From assembly GCA_947846985.1 (NCBI GenBank), contig CANTUZ010000005.1, forward strand, positions 1,612,001 through 1,676,000: a stretch of 64,000 nucleotides of DNA. The letters are read 5' to 3'. The translations under genes and the position numbers were made by a program. This document shows, one piece after another, positions 29,201 to 36,999 of the stretch; position 1 is the stretch's first letter, and every line of letters begins with the position of its first letter. The DNA comes from Fratercula arctica. Its lineage: Eukaryota; Chordata; Aves; Charadriiformes; Alcidae. The notes under the pieces were generated by a model that was given only the letters and a program-made list of their open reading frames with translations, was not told the DNA's origin and made no database searches.

Positions 29201-30982
29201 ACACAGACACAATAGTGGGGACAGGGTTTGTGTAAAGCCCTGCGACAGGGCAGTGTTATAAGTTAATCCCGGAGGGCAGCAAAGCAGCACAGGGCTGCTC
29301 AATCACTGCCTCCCAAGTGGGATAGGGGAAGAGGATAGGAAGAATAAAAGCCACAAAACTTGGGGGTCAAGATAAAGAAATAAAAGAATTGCTTAATAAG
29401 TGAAGGACATGCAGAAGAAGAGAGAAGAAAAGAAGGGATGCACAGGCTGGACAGACTGACACTCAGACAGTTCCTGAATGAAACATGGCTAAACCCCCAC
29501 CGCCCCCCCCCAGAAAAAACCCTTTTTTCCCTCTTTATGGCTGAGCATGATGTTACACAGCAAGGAACATCCCTTCGGTTAAATCAGGTTGTCTGCCCGG
29601 CTGTGTTCCCTCCCAAACCACTGCACACCCCCAAATCTATTCATGGGGGGGCAGAGTAAGAAACCGAGAAGGTCTTGAGGCTGCACAAACACCACTCAGC
29701 AAAAGATAAATTATTAGCGCGTTATCAACACTGTTTTGGTCACAAAACCAAAAGAGGGCACCACACAAGCTAGTACGACGAAAAGTAACTCTATCCCCAC
29801 CAAAATTTACTCTATCATGGCCAAAATTAACCCTGACCTGGCCAAAACCGATCCTGTCCCGGCCAAAAGCAGTAGAAGTGGGAAACAGCACTTTGTGCCC
29901 ACGCTGAGAAGCACACCAAAGCCTTTACTATTTTGCAATGCACTTAGCAGCTTCGCTGAGGGCTCCCGATGGGCAAGACCGAGGTGGGCGGCTGACACAG
30001 GCAGGGAGCAGGTACTCACACTGCGGTACATGCGGGCAGGATGCGGCAGGAGCAGGCGATGGACCGTCTGCCCAGTGATCAGGAGGACGACCAAGTGGTT
30101 CTGCACTTCGCAGAGGTGCACACCGCCTGGGAGAAACGGGCAGCCCTGGATGCGGAGGCGTACGGCATTGTTCAGGAGGTTGACGTCCAGGGATTCCTCC
30201 ACCAGCTCCACCGTGTCTCCTGATGTGGTCCTGAGGGAAATAACCAGGGGAGGTTTGTGAGCACAGCAGGGAGGAAGGCAAGCCTAAGCAGCGGAGTATT
30301 GACCATAGAATCATAGAATTGCCTGAGTTGGAAGGGACCTTTCAGATCATCCAGTACAACCATCAACCTAACTCTGACAAAAACCATCACTAAACCATAT
30401 CTCTAAGCACTAAGTCTACCCATCTTTTAAATCCCTCCAGGGATGGTGACTCCACCACTGCCCTGGGCAGCCTGTTCCAATGCTTGACAACCCTTCCACT
30501 GTAAGATTTTTCCTAATATCCATCCTAAACCTCCCCTGGTGCAACTTGAGGCCGTTTCCTCTTGTCCCATGGCCTGTTCCTTGGGAGAAGAGCCCGACCC
30601 CCCCTGGCTGCCCCCTCCTTTCAGGGAGCTGTAGAGAGCGAGAAGGTCTCCCCTCAGCCCCCTTTTCTCCAGGCTGAACACCCCCAGCTCCCTCAGCCGC
30701 TCCTCATAAGACTTTTTCTCCAGACCCCTCACCAGCTCCGTTGCCCTAAACGAAGGCCTGCCCCCGGGCCCGCACTCACCACCGCACGAAGCGGTTCCTG
30801 GTGGCAGCGGCGAGCTGCGCGCTCTCCTGATAGCAGAAACCACCGGCGCTGTCCCCGTAGCGACCGGCGGGGAGGGGTGCCGTCCCCGGCGGGCTAAAAA
30901 CCACCTCCCGAAGGCGTCGCGGTGGGCCCCGGGCCGTCGCGCTCAGCTCCAGGCAGCTGCGTTCCGTCAGGGCCGCCGCCAT
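421..30982 (-). CDS. NUP160: NUP160, nuclear pore complex protein Nup160 (complete, 35 coding exons)
   Basis: Scaffold nucleoporin of the Y-shaped Nup107-160 complex, which builds the outer rings of the nuclear pore and also acts at kinetochores. The exons translate to a protein that matches vertebrate NUP160 from end to end: N-terminal beta-propeller, then a long alpha-helical solenoid, ending in ...DRLYRRN and a TAG at 421-423. I placed 35 coding exons whose phases agree at every junction, 4,185 nt in total, about 1,394 residues. Human NUP160 is longer mainly by an N-terminal extension; the ATG used here (minus, 30982) corresponds to the internal MAAA...ER start of the human protein and sits in AAGATGG context. 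No frame breaks seen. Identity is from recognised family sequence; exon edges are by eye. Detailed exons are in the block entries. Confidence 0.97.
2032..2362 (+). mobile_element. CR1 LINE 3' fragment
   Basis: About 330 bp of CR1 3' end, antisense to NUP160, in intron 30. It carries the CR1 words GGACAAGGGGTAACGGGC, TTCTTTGCTGTGAGGGTGG and CCCAGAGAGGTGGTGGAGTC and ends at GATTCTGTGATCTT. It is truncated at its 5' side about 30 bp from the exon 31 acceptor. The same subfamily is present at 52,846-53,797. Confidence 0.9.
3895..3963. repeat. T/G-rich low-complexity tract
   Basis: Irregular runs of T broken by G (GTTTGTTTGT pattern and a T10 run) in the NUP160 intron upstream of exon 30 (3223-4323). 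The rest of that intron shows nothing I recognise. Confidence 0.8.
5650..6288 (+). mobile_element. CR1 LINE fragment with ORF2 end and ATTCTATG tail
   Basis: About 640 bp of CR1, antisense to NUP160, in intron 27. It encodes the reverse-transcriptase C-terminal words [14 protein letters not shown] and [13 protein letters not shown] over 5664-6200, then continues into the 3'UTR and ends in two copies of ATTCTATG. The ORF ends at a TAG at 6198-6200 and is only the end of ORF2. Confidence 0.93.
6479..9494 (-). CDS. NUP160: NUP160 exons 21-27, C-terminal solenoid
   Basis: Exon 21 9396-9494, exon 22 8977-9096, exon 23 7953-8048, exon 24 7750-7844, exon 25 6932-7028, exon 26 6737-6842, exon 27 6479-6639. 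They encode about residues 852-1109. This is the best conserved part: [84 protein letters not shown] and [19 protein letters not shown] all read as canonical NUP160. Phases close at the end of exon 27. Confidence 0.95.
8112..8176. repeat. T-rich (GTTTTT)n tract
   Basis: T-dominated low-complexity run with G every five to nine bases, in the intron between NUP160 exons 22 and 23. It resembles an old poly-A tail or a microsatellite; no element body is recognised next to it. Confidence 0.8.
9568..10281 (+). mobile_element. CR1 LINE fragment, about 710 bp
   Basis: CR1 ORF2 end and 3'UTR, antisense to NUP160, in intron 20 (9495-12898). It contains CR1 words such as AACTTGGGGGTGCTGGTGGA and AGGTCCCTTCCCACCC and ends in CATGATTCTATGATTCTAA. 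A 224-codon frame over 9601-10275 is the degraded end of ORF2. The rest of this 3.4-kb intron (10,282-12,898) shows no recognised element. Confidence 0.93.
12899..20179 (-). CDS. NUP160: NUP160 exons 13-20, helical solenoid
   Basis: Exon 13 20080-20179, exon 14 18252-18417, exon 15 17489-17604, exon 16 17225-17385, exon 17 15755-15888, exon 18 15337-15407, exon 19 13637-13796, exon 20 12899-12968. They encode about residues 526-851 of the solenoid. Typical stretches are [61 protein letters not shown] and [19 protein letters not shown]. Exon 19 must end at a gtatcc donor (13636): joining there to exon 20 gives the family sequence LLWPSNPG. A gtaaac a few bases further on would not fit the phase. 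Confidence 0.92.
12969..20079. other. NUP160 introns 13-19: no recognised element apart from homopolymers
   Basis: The introns between exon 20 and exon 13 hold an A-rich run near 14,043-14,066, an A run near 15,582, a T19 run at 18,963-18,981 and a G12 run at 19,582-19,593. I saw no CR1, LTR, tRNA or other gene in them, and reading frames there are short. Confidence 0.5.
18963..18981. repeat. T19 homopolymer
   Basis: Nineteen uninterrupted T in the intron between NUP160 exons 14 and 13. Confidence 0.85.
20316..25206 (-). CDS. NUP160: NUP160 exons 6-12
   Basis: Exon 6 25048-25206, exon 7 23976-24053, exon 8 23657-23754, exon 9 22788-22872, exon 10 22254-22322, exon 11 21407-21490, exon 12 20316-20486. 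They encode about residues 278-525, the end of the propeller and the first solenoid helices. Recognisable stretches include [63 protein letters not shown] and [18 protein letters not shown]. Exon 9 starts with one base that completes a codon split after CA of exon 8. All sites are GT-AG. Confidence 0.94.
20487..26906. other. NUP160 introns 4-11: nothing recognised outside exons
   Basis: Apart from a pure A run at about 22,026-22,045, the introns between exons 12 and 4 contain no repeat family, RNA gene or extra coding sequence that I can support. Small intronic RNAs without strong sequence signatures cannot be excluded by eye. Confidence 0.4.
25961..30982 (-). CDS. NUP160: NUP160 exons 1-5, beta-propeller start
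   Basis: Exon 1 30780-30982, exon 2 30020-30230, exon 3 27209-27431, exon 4 26907-26985, exon 5 25961-26075 (minus strand). They encode about residues 1-277. Recognisable stretches are [58 protein letters not shown] and [13 protein letters not shown], typical of the NUP160 N-terminal beta-propeller. Donors are gtgagt, gtgagt, gtaagg, gtaagt and gtgagc. Intron 1 is only about 550 bp and is mostly a CR1 fragment; intron 2 (27432-30019) holds two LTR-like blocks. Confidence 0.94.
28560..29097. mobile_element. Decayed LTR of an avian endogenous retrovirus (copy 1)
   Basis: In NUP160 intron 2. It shares a series of words in the same order with the block at 29,250-29,880: GGGTCAAGATAAAGA, TTTAATAAGTGAAGGA, CCTGGCTGTGTGTCCCC, GAGTGAGAAAGGGAGAAG, CACTGCTCAGC and CCCAGCCAGAACCAGT. 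This order is what I recognise from ERV LTRs that are widespread in birds. No viral gene is seen between the copies. Exact ends and strand are uncertain. Confidence 0.55.
29250..29880. mobile_element. Decayed LTR of an avian endogenous retrovirus (copy 2)
   Basis: Same family and direction as the block at 28,560-29,097, better preserved: GGGTCAAGATAAAGA, GGCTGAGCATGATGTTACA, AACATCCCTTCGGTTAAATC, CACTCAGCAAAAGATAAATT and TTATCAACACTGTTTTGGT. The end shows a short local expansion of a GGCCAAAA-type unit. No coding remnant is seen, so it is a solo LTR or the far end of a deleted provirus. Confidence 0.6.
30303..30757 (-). mobile_element. CR1 LINE fragment filling NUP160 intron 1
   Basis: Reverse-oriented CR1 (sense with NUP160). 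The tail is visible as CATAGAATCATAGAATTG at its low-coordinate end, followed by GGAAGGGACCTTTCAGATCA and the ORF2 end. It occupies most of intron 1 (30231-30779), leaving about 20 bp to the exon 1 donor. Confidence 0.93.
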
Positions 30983-30985
30983 CTT
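30975..30985 (-). promoter_or_regulatory. YY1-type element over the NUP160 start codon
   Basis: AAGATGGCGGC on the minus strand, an exact match to the common YY1 consensus, including the ATG itself. Such placement just downstream of the start site is common in housekeeping genes. Confidence 0.5.
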
Positions 30986-31098
30986 GCCGCCCGGCCTTCC
31001 CGCCTCGGCCGGCGCGGGGCGTCACGGGAAGGGAGGCGCGAGGGGGTCGACGGGGAGGGGCGGGGCCGGGGAAGGGGCGGGGCCGGGGGAGTGTTACG

Positions 31099-31112
31099 GC
31101 GCCCCCTGGTGG
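31099..31112 (-). promoter_or_regulatory. CTCF-type motif between promoter and minisatellite
   Basis: The plus strand reads GCGCCCCCTGGTGG, which agrees at all 14 positions with the reverse complement of the CTCF core consensus. It lies between the NUP160 GC boxes and the G-rich array starting near 31,130. Confidence 0.5.
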
Positions 31113-31129
31113 GCGGGCGGGGGGGCAGG

Positions 31130-32150
31130 AGTTGGGCAGGGGGTGGGGGGAGAGGGGATATGGGGGAGGTATTGGGGGAGATATCGGGGAAAGAGGGGAA
31201 GTGGAGTGGGCCTGGGGGGGGGGTTATGGGAAGAGGGGGGTCTGGGGAGGGGGTTTGGGGAGAGGGGGGTCAGGGGGATATGGGGGGAGAGGGTCTGGGG
31301 GGGTTTATGGGAAGGGGGAGTCTGGGGAGAGGGTCCGGGGAGGGGGATGTGGGGGGAAAGGGGAAGGGGAGGGGGGTTTGAGGAGAGGGGTAGGGGGAAG
31401 AGGGTCTGGGGAGGGGGTTTGGGGAGAGGGGGGTCAGGGGAGAGGGTCTGGGGAGGGGGATATGGGCGGAGAGGGTCTGGGGAGGGGATCTGGTGGGGTT
31501 TATGGGAAGGGGGGGTCTGGGGAGAGGGTCTGGGGAGGGGGATATGGGGGGAAGAGGGGAAGGGGAGTGGGCCTGGGGGGGGGGGTATGGGAAGAGGGGG
31601 CTCTGGGGAGGGGGTTTGGAGAGAGTGGGGTCAGGGGAGAGGGTCTGGGGAGGGGGATATGGGGGGAGAGGGTCTGCGGGGGGGTCTGGGGGGGTTTATG
31701 GGAAGGGGGGGGTCTGGGGAGCCGGTCTGGGGAGGGGGATATGGGGAGAGGGGGGTCTGGAGAGGGGGTTTGGGAGAGGGATATGGCAGGAGAGGGTCTG
31801 GGGAGGGGGATATGGGAGGAGAGAGGAAGAGGAGGGGGTTTGGGTAGGGGGGTTTTGGGGGAGGGGATGTGGGGGGAGACAGGTTTGGGGAGAGGGGAAA
31901 GGGACGGGGCTTGGGGAGGAGTTATGGAGAGAGGGGGATCTGGGGAGGGGGATATGGGGAGAGGGAAGTCAGGGGAGAGGGTCTGGGGAGGGGGATGTGG
32001 GGAGAGGAGGGTCCGGGGAGGGGGATATGGGGGGAGAGAGGAATGGGAGGGGGTTTGGGGAGAGGGATGTGGGGAGAAAGGGTTTGGGGAGGGGGTCTGC
32101 GGGGGGAGGTTGGGGGTAGGATCTTAGGGGAGAGCATATGGGGAGAGGGG
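31130..32150 (+). repeat. G-rich minisatellite, about 1 kb
   Basis: Almost pure purine plus strand built from variants of GAGAGGGTCTGGGGAGGGGG with GATATGGGG linkers, units roughly 30 bp and irregular. It lacks stops in several frames, which creates frames of up to 401 codons that are artefacts of the repeat. Dense runs of three or more G give strong G-quadruplex potential. Confidence 0.9.
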
Positions 32151-33019
32151 CAGGGTGGGGGGCACCAGACAGGCTGTGCCCCCCCCAAAGCAGCACCCAC
32201 CACCCTGGGGCTCGCCGGATGCTGCTGCCCGCGCCGCCGGCTGCCGCAGCCAGACACGCCGCCTTCCCACGCCCCGAGCTGCCGGCACCCGCCGTGTCCC
32301 CCCCCAACACCCCCGGCTCCCCCCACACCTCAGCCCAGCTGAAGGATCTGGCACCCGCCGTGCCCCCCCCCCCAGCACCCCTGGCTCCCCCCGCGCCTCG
32401 GCCCGGTGAGGGATCCGGCACGGCCGTGACCTTGGGGACGGCTCAGCACGTGCCAGGCACCTGCTGGCCAAGGACATGTCGGCGTGCCAGCGAGGGGCAA
32501 CAGGGACCCCTCTGTCCCCACCGTCCTGGCAAGGCCGGCGATGCCACCTGCCCCCCCCTGCCATGCCACACGGCATCGGGGACGCCGCGCCGGGGGCGGC
32601 CAGCCTGGAACAATCCGGCCTTTGAGCGGGAGCCCGGCACCGGCGGCACAAGGCGCCCGGTCGCCCGCCGGCAGAATGGCCCTATTCTGGTGGCAGCAGG
32701 TGGCATGGGGGGCCATGCTTAATTAAGCTGCCCCCGTGCTTAATTTGGGGGGCTGGGAGCACCCGGGGCCCAGCAAGGAGCTGGCACAGCCAGATTTTGG
32801 GGCTCATGTGTCATGGCAGAGGTGGTGGGGAGGCAGCGCTGGGGCCAGGGTGACAGAAGTGGTGACAGAGGGGACACCGGGCGCGTCCCCCTACCTGTGG
32901 GCACCTGCGCTGCCCGGCCCTCAGGGGGGTCTCTGCTTGTGGTACCCCACATCTGCCCCATGGTGGTGGCACCCCGGGGGCTGTTCCCGCTTGGCAGCAC
33001 CCCACGGGGCAGGGACCCC
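32151..33019. other. GC-rich intergenic sequence, no gene recognised
   Basis: Between the G-rich array and the next minisatellite. It contains C/G runs and a partly repeated segment (CCCCCCCCAGCACCC-like words near 32,300-32,390). Long open frames here are due to composition. I see no exon with family similarity. Confidence 0.5.
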
Positions 33020-33370
33020 ACAGAGTGCCCGTGTCCCCCCAGGTAGCGATGTGGGGGTGCCCATGTCCCCGTGGGCAGGGACACCATCGGGTACCCATGT
33101 CCCCTCAGGCAAGGAGCTGGGGGTTCCCATGTCTCCTCAGGCAGGGACCTCACGGGATGCCTGTGTCCCCTCAGGGTGGGACCCCATGGGGTGCCCACTT
33201 CCCCTTGGGGTGGAACCTGGGGGTGTCCGTGTTCCCTTGGGGTGGGACCCCACAGGGTGCCCATGTCCCCCTGGGGTGGAACCCGGGGGTGCCCGTGTCC
33301 CCTTGGGGTGGAACCTGGGGGTGCCCGTGTCCCCTCGGGCAGGGACCCCACGGGGTGCCCTGGTGGGTGT
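33020..33370 (+). repeat. Minisatellite, about 30-45-bp units
   Basis: Tandem variants of GTGCCCATGTCCCC followed by TTGGGGTGGGACCCC. Units vary in length and sequence. It lies about 0.7 kb upstream of the candidate PLEKHG3 first exon. Confidence 0.85.
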
Positions 33371-33419
33371 GGGCTCCCCCGACGCTGCCCCTCGGTGCAC
33401 CCCGGGACAGGGCCAGGAC

Positions 33420-33960
33420 CATGCCGGGACCATACCGGGACAGTACCGGGACTGTGCCAGGGTCGCACCGGGGACAGCGCCTGCAATAGTTATGGGATCG
33501 CTCCGGTACCATGCCCGGGACCATACCGGGACCGCTCCGGTACCATGCCCGGGACCATACTGGCACCGCTCCGGTGCCGTGCCCGGGACCATACCGGGAC
33601 TGCTCTGGTACAGTGCCCAGGACTATACCGGGATCATAGCGGGACCGCTCCAGTACAGTGCCCGGGACCATACTGGGATCGTACCGCTCTGGTACCGTGC
33701 CTGGCACCACACCGTGACCGTACCTGAACGGTTCCGGTACCGTGCCCGGGACCATACCGGGGCAGTCCTGGGGCCGCTCCGGTACTGTGCCCGGGACCAT
33801 ACCGGGATCATACCGGGACCGCTCTGGTACCGTGCCCGGGACCATACCGCGACCGTACGTGGACGGCTCCAGTACCGTGCCCGGCACCACACCGAGACAG
33901 TCCCGGAGCCGCTCCGGTACGGTGCCCAGGCCAGTCTCGGGGCCGCTCCGGTACCGTTCC
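33420..33960 (+). repeat. 34/45-bp minisatellite with CCGGTACC words
   Basis: About a dozen copies of a unit that starts GCCCGGGACCATACCGGGA and ends CCGCTCCGGTACCGT. Two length classes are seen, 34 bp and 45 bp; the longer one carries an extra 11 bp. The array ends at the CpG-rich block at 33,960. Confidence 0.9.
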
Positions 33961-34260
33961 CGGGAGCGGGCGGGGGCCGGGGCGATGCCGGAGCAGCCCG
34001 TTGTCCCGGGCGGGGCGGCCGCAGTCCCCGCCCCCGGGGCTCTCCCGCCGCTTCCTGCGGGAACGGGCGGGCCGGGGCGGCGGCGGCGGCGCGCGGTGAG
34101 TCCGGTGCGGGGCGCGCGGGCGGCGGGAACGGCGGCTCGCGGGGACGGGGCGCGCCGGCGGGAAAGGGGACACGGCGCGCACGGCGCCCGGGGTTCCCGC
34201 GGGGAGGGAGCCGGGGGGTCCCCGCCGGACGGGAGGTGTCGGTCCCGGTGGGGCGGGAGC
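33950..34260 (+). promoter_or_regulatory. CpG-rich block with splice donor; candidate PLEKHG3 promoter and non-coding exon 1
   Basis: CpG-dense unique sequence with GGGGCGGCGGCGGCGG and CTTCCTGCGGGAA (ETS-like) words, followed by GCGCGCG|GTGAGT with the donor at 34,096. A non-coding first exon of PLEKHG3 ending at 34,095 would explain why the first coding exon at 37,287 begins with an acceptor. This is inference from composition and one splice site. Confidence 0.4.
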
Positions 34261-34810
34261 CGGGGGTCCCGGTGGGGAGGGAGCTGTGGGTCCCGGGGGT
34301 GCCCGAACCCCGTGGGTGGCAGTGGCGTGGGAGCCGGGGGTCCTGGTGGAGCAGGCGCCGTGGGTCATGGGGGTGCCTGGCGCCAGGGGTGCCGGTGGGG
34401 TGGGAGCCGTTGCACCTCCGTGGATCAGGATCTGTGGGTCCCGGTGGGGTGGGAGGCATTGCATCACCGTGGGGCGGGAGCCGGGGGTCTCAGTGGGACA
34501 GGGAGCCGTGGGTGCCGGTGGGACGGGGGGCTGTGGGTCACGAGGGCCCCGGCACTGAGGGTGCTGGTGGGGCTGGTGCAATGTGTCACGGTGGGGTAGG
34601 AGCTGTGGGTCCCCATGGGGTGGGAGCTATGGGTCCTGGGGTGCCAGGGCCGTGGGTCCCAGTGGGGCAGGAGCCACGGGTGCTGGAGGAAGTGTGGGGT
34701 CCTGGTGAGCCATGGGGCAGGGCCGTGGGTCCCAGGGGAGGGGACTGCGGGCCCTGGGGTGCTGGGAGACGTCTGGGGCAGGCAGCTGTGGGGCCAGGGG
34801 GACAGAGGCT
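34200..34810 (+). repeat. Degenerate GGGAGCCGTGGGTCC repeat
   Basis: Irregular tandem words of the type GGGAGCCGGGGGTCCCGGTG in steps of roughly 25-45 bp, just downstream of the CpG block and inside the presumed first intron of PLEKHG3. Confidence 0.75.
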
Positions 34811-35312
34811 GTGGTGACCCCCAGGTGTGTGTGGGGGGCTGGGACGGGGCTACCGCACTGGGACCCACAGCCACCAGTGGGGTGGGGGTACCTTGAGCCC
34901 CTCCAGTGGGATTAGGTGGCCGCTGGCCATGGGAGATGCCATGGGTGCCGGGCGCTAAGAGGCTTTGGCAGCCCCATGGGGCCGATGCTGCCGTGTCCCG
35001 GGAGCGTGGCACCGCCAGCGCGGGCTCTGGTCCCACCCGGGCACGGCGTGGTGGCCACCGTGCTGTGTGGTCACCCTGCTGTGGTGCGGGGACCCCCCGA
35101 TGTGCCGGGCCACCTGCGGCACCGCGATGCTGCAGGCAGGGGTGCCAGCACCCGGCTGGTGCTCAACGGGCAGCGGCGGTGCCAGCCGGGGCCGGGAGCG
35201 ACGGCCACAGCCGCGCCGAGCTGTGGCAGCTGGGCTGGAGCCGGCGGTGACTTTCCCAGCTCCCAGGGCGGCTGGGATCCTGGAAAACGCCTGGAAATGG
35301 TGAACCGCCTTC

Positions 35313-35322
35313 CCTTATATGG
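35313..35322. promoter_or_regulatory. CArG box (SRF-type) CCTTATATGG
   Basis: Exact match to CC(A/T)6GG in otherwise GC-rich sequence about 2 kb upstream of the PLEKHG3 start codon. An SRF-responsive element would suit an actin-regulating RhoGEF. Binding is not shown by sequence alone. Confidence 0.4.
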
Positions 35323-35446
35323 CTCCGCCGGGCTGGCCCTCCTCGGCCGGCTGCCCGACCCGGCACCCCGGCCTGCCCGCCATCTCCTCTCCCGGCGTGC
35401 CCTGCCCTGGGAAAGTGCCGTGGGCTGTGCCTCGCTCCCTGACTCT

Positions 35447-35454
35447 GGAATGTG
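35447..35454. promoter_or_regulatory. TEAD/MCAT-type motif GGAATGTG
   Basis: GGAATGTG matches the TEAD consensus and lies about 125 bp from the CArG box. The pairing is suggestive of a cytoskeleton-responsive element, but the motif is short. Confidence 0.25.
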
Positions 35455-36900
35455 CGACGGGGCCGGCCATATCACCGGCGGCTCGTCACAGCCCCGGCCC
35501 CTGCCTCAGTTTCCCCATCCTGGGGGGTTTTGGGGATGCACCGTGCCGGAGCCAGCCAGCAGCCCCCCGGCATCCTTGCTTGTGCCACCGTCAGCCCCCG
35601 GGGGGCACATCCAGCTCAGCATCCCGGGGTGCTGTGCCGGTCCCCACGGTGGGGCCGGGGGTGCGCAGGGCCCCCTGGTTGTGGGGAGCAGCCCGTCCCA
35701 TCGGTGGTGAAGGTCAGGGCTAATCCCCCCCTGGAGCAGGTGGCAGGCGGGAGCCCGGGGGCTCTGGCCGGCCGCGTGCCCACCGCGGCGGCACTGGGGG
35801 GGTAAGAGGATAAACCCCCCCTGTAAGACCCAGTGGGGTGGGCCGGCGGTGGCCGGGGGGCCAAGGCAAGTGGCCGCCGTCCCTGTGACGTGGGGGCCGG
35901 CGCTGTAATCCCGGCGCACTGAGCGGATTAGGGTGGCCGGGGGCGGCCTGCGGGGACGAGCCGCGGTGGCCGCAAATCCCCAGCCGGGCATCACGTGGGG
36001 GACCCACTATGGGCACCGGGACGCCGTGTCCCCCCCCCTCACTGTGCCAGGCAGGGGGTGAGCTGTGCCCCTGGCTGCCACCCCAGTGCCACCCGGGAGT
36101 CCCCAGTCATGGGTGGCAAAGGGGGTCTCCTGGCCCTGGTGTCCCCGGCGGCATGGGGTGGCCGTGGGGCTGGGTGCGCCCCCTGGTGTCAGGGTGCCCA
36201 TGGGGCTGGTCCCCCTAGCCAAGGTGGCCATGGGGCCAGGGGAAGGCTGAAGGATTTGGGGGGGGGGGGGACTGCTCCCCACATCACCCAGAGCCGGGGT
36301 GCTGGGGGGGTGCCCCACAGCAGTGCTGGCACCTGGGGACCCAGGCACAGCCTGGGGATGTGGGGCTGGTCCCTGCGTGGGGGGCACTGCCGTGGGGTTT
36401 CTGGGGGGACTCCTGGCTTGAGTGGGATAAGCCACGGGGAGGGCGGTGGCAGGAGGGCGGCCATGCGGCACTGCGGGCGCGGGGAGGAGCCGGCGGCAAC
36501 CGGCCTGACCGGTTGGGTGCCGGCACCCCCAGTGCCGGGGGGCTCGGGCGGCCCCGCCGCCGGCACGTGGCCCAGCTGAAGGTCACCGTCCCCAGGGCCA
36601 CCCACCCGCCGGGGTGAGCGGGCTCCGTGCCCTGCCGCAAACCGGCCCTCTGCCAAAAATCCCGGCGCTGAGCTCTCGCTTTGCTGCCGGCGGCCCGTTT
36701 TCCAGTGGCCCAACCGGGTCGGTGGCACTGAGCGGTTTCGGTGGCACCGAGCGGTTTCGGGGCCACGGGAGGATCCCGGTGCTGCCTGGGGAGTGGCCGG
36801 CAGCACCGGAGGTGCGGAAGGGTGAGCCGGCGCTGAGCTCACCGGGAAGGTGTCTCGCGGGTGCGGCGGTGACGCACGGCCCCGGCGTGGGGTGCCAGCA

Positions 36901-36999
36901 GGTGGGGGCTCGGCACGGCCATGGCGATGGTGCCACTGGGCCACCTCCTCTTCGGGGAGCATGGCCACCGGCTGCTGGGGCTCATCGCCCGGCTCTGGG
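36901..36999 (+). CDS. PLEKHG3: Candidate alternative first coding exon of PLEKHG3
   Basis: ATG at 36,921 in CCATGGCG context opens 26 codons (MAMVPLGHLLFGEHGHRLLG...) and ends at a gtaaga donor (37,000). Spliced to the acceptor at 37,286 the frame stays open through the leader of the next exon and enters MPVPACPQ in phase. A possible acceptor (ccagcag) precedes it at 36,900. I know of no match in human PLEKHG3, so this is a prediction from splice phase only. Confidence 0.35.

Larger units (their letters stand above)
30780..31120. promoter_or_regulatory. NUP160 CpG-rich promoter and first exon
   Basis: CpG-dense block around the NUP160 start codon with two GGGGCGGGGCC boxes (about 31,057-31,067 and 31,074-31,084), no TATA box and an AAGATGGCGGC element over the ATG. 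This fits a housekeeping promoter. The transcription start is not determinable by eye. Confidence 0.75.
34811..36900. other. Presumed PLEKHG3 intron 1, GC-rich and mostly unique
   Basis: No exon similarity or named repeat is recognised. It holds a perfect CArG box (35,313-35,322) and a TEAD-type GGAATGTG (35,447-35,454) within 150 bp of each other, listed separately. Confidence 0.45.

Noticed and set aside
30922..32127. Open frames of up to 401 codons over the G-rich array
   Set aside because: Glycine/arginine/glutamate repeats produced by a stop-poor minisatellite in several frames at once; no family similarity.
32736..34817. Frame of 693 codons upstream of PLEKHG3
   Set aside because: It runs through three unrelated minisatellites and a CpG block; composition explains the lack of stops.
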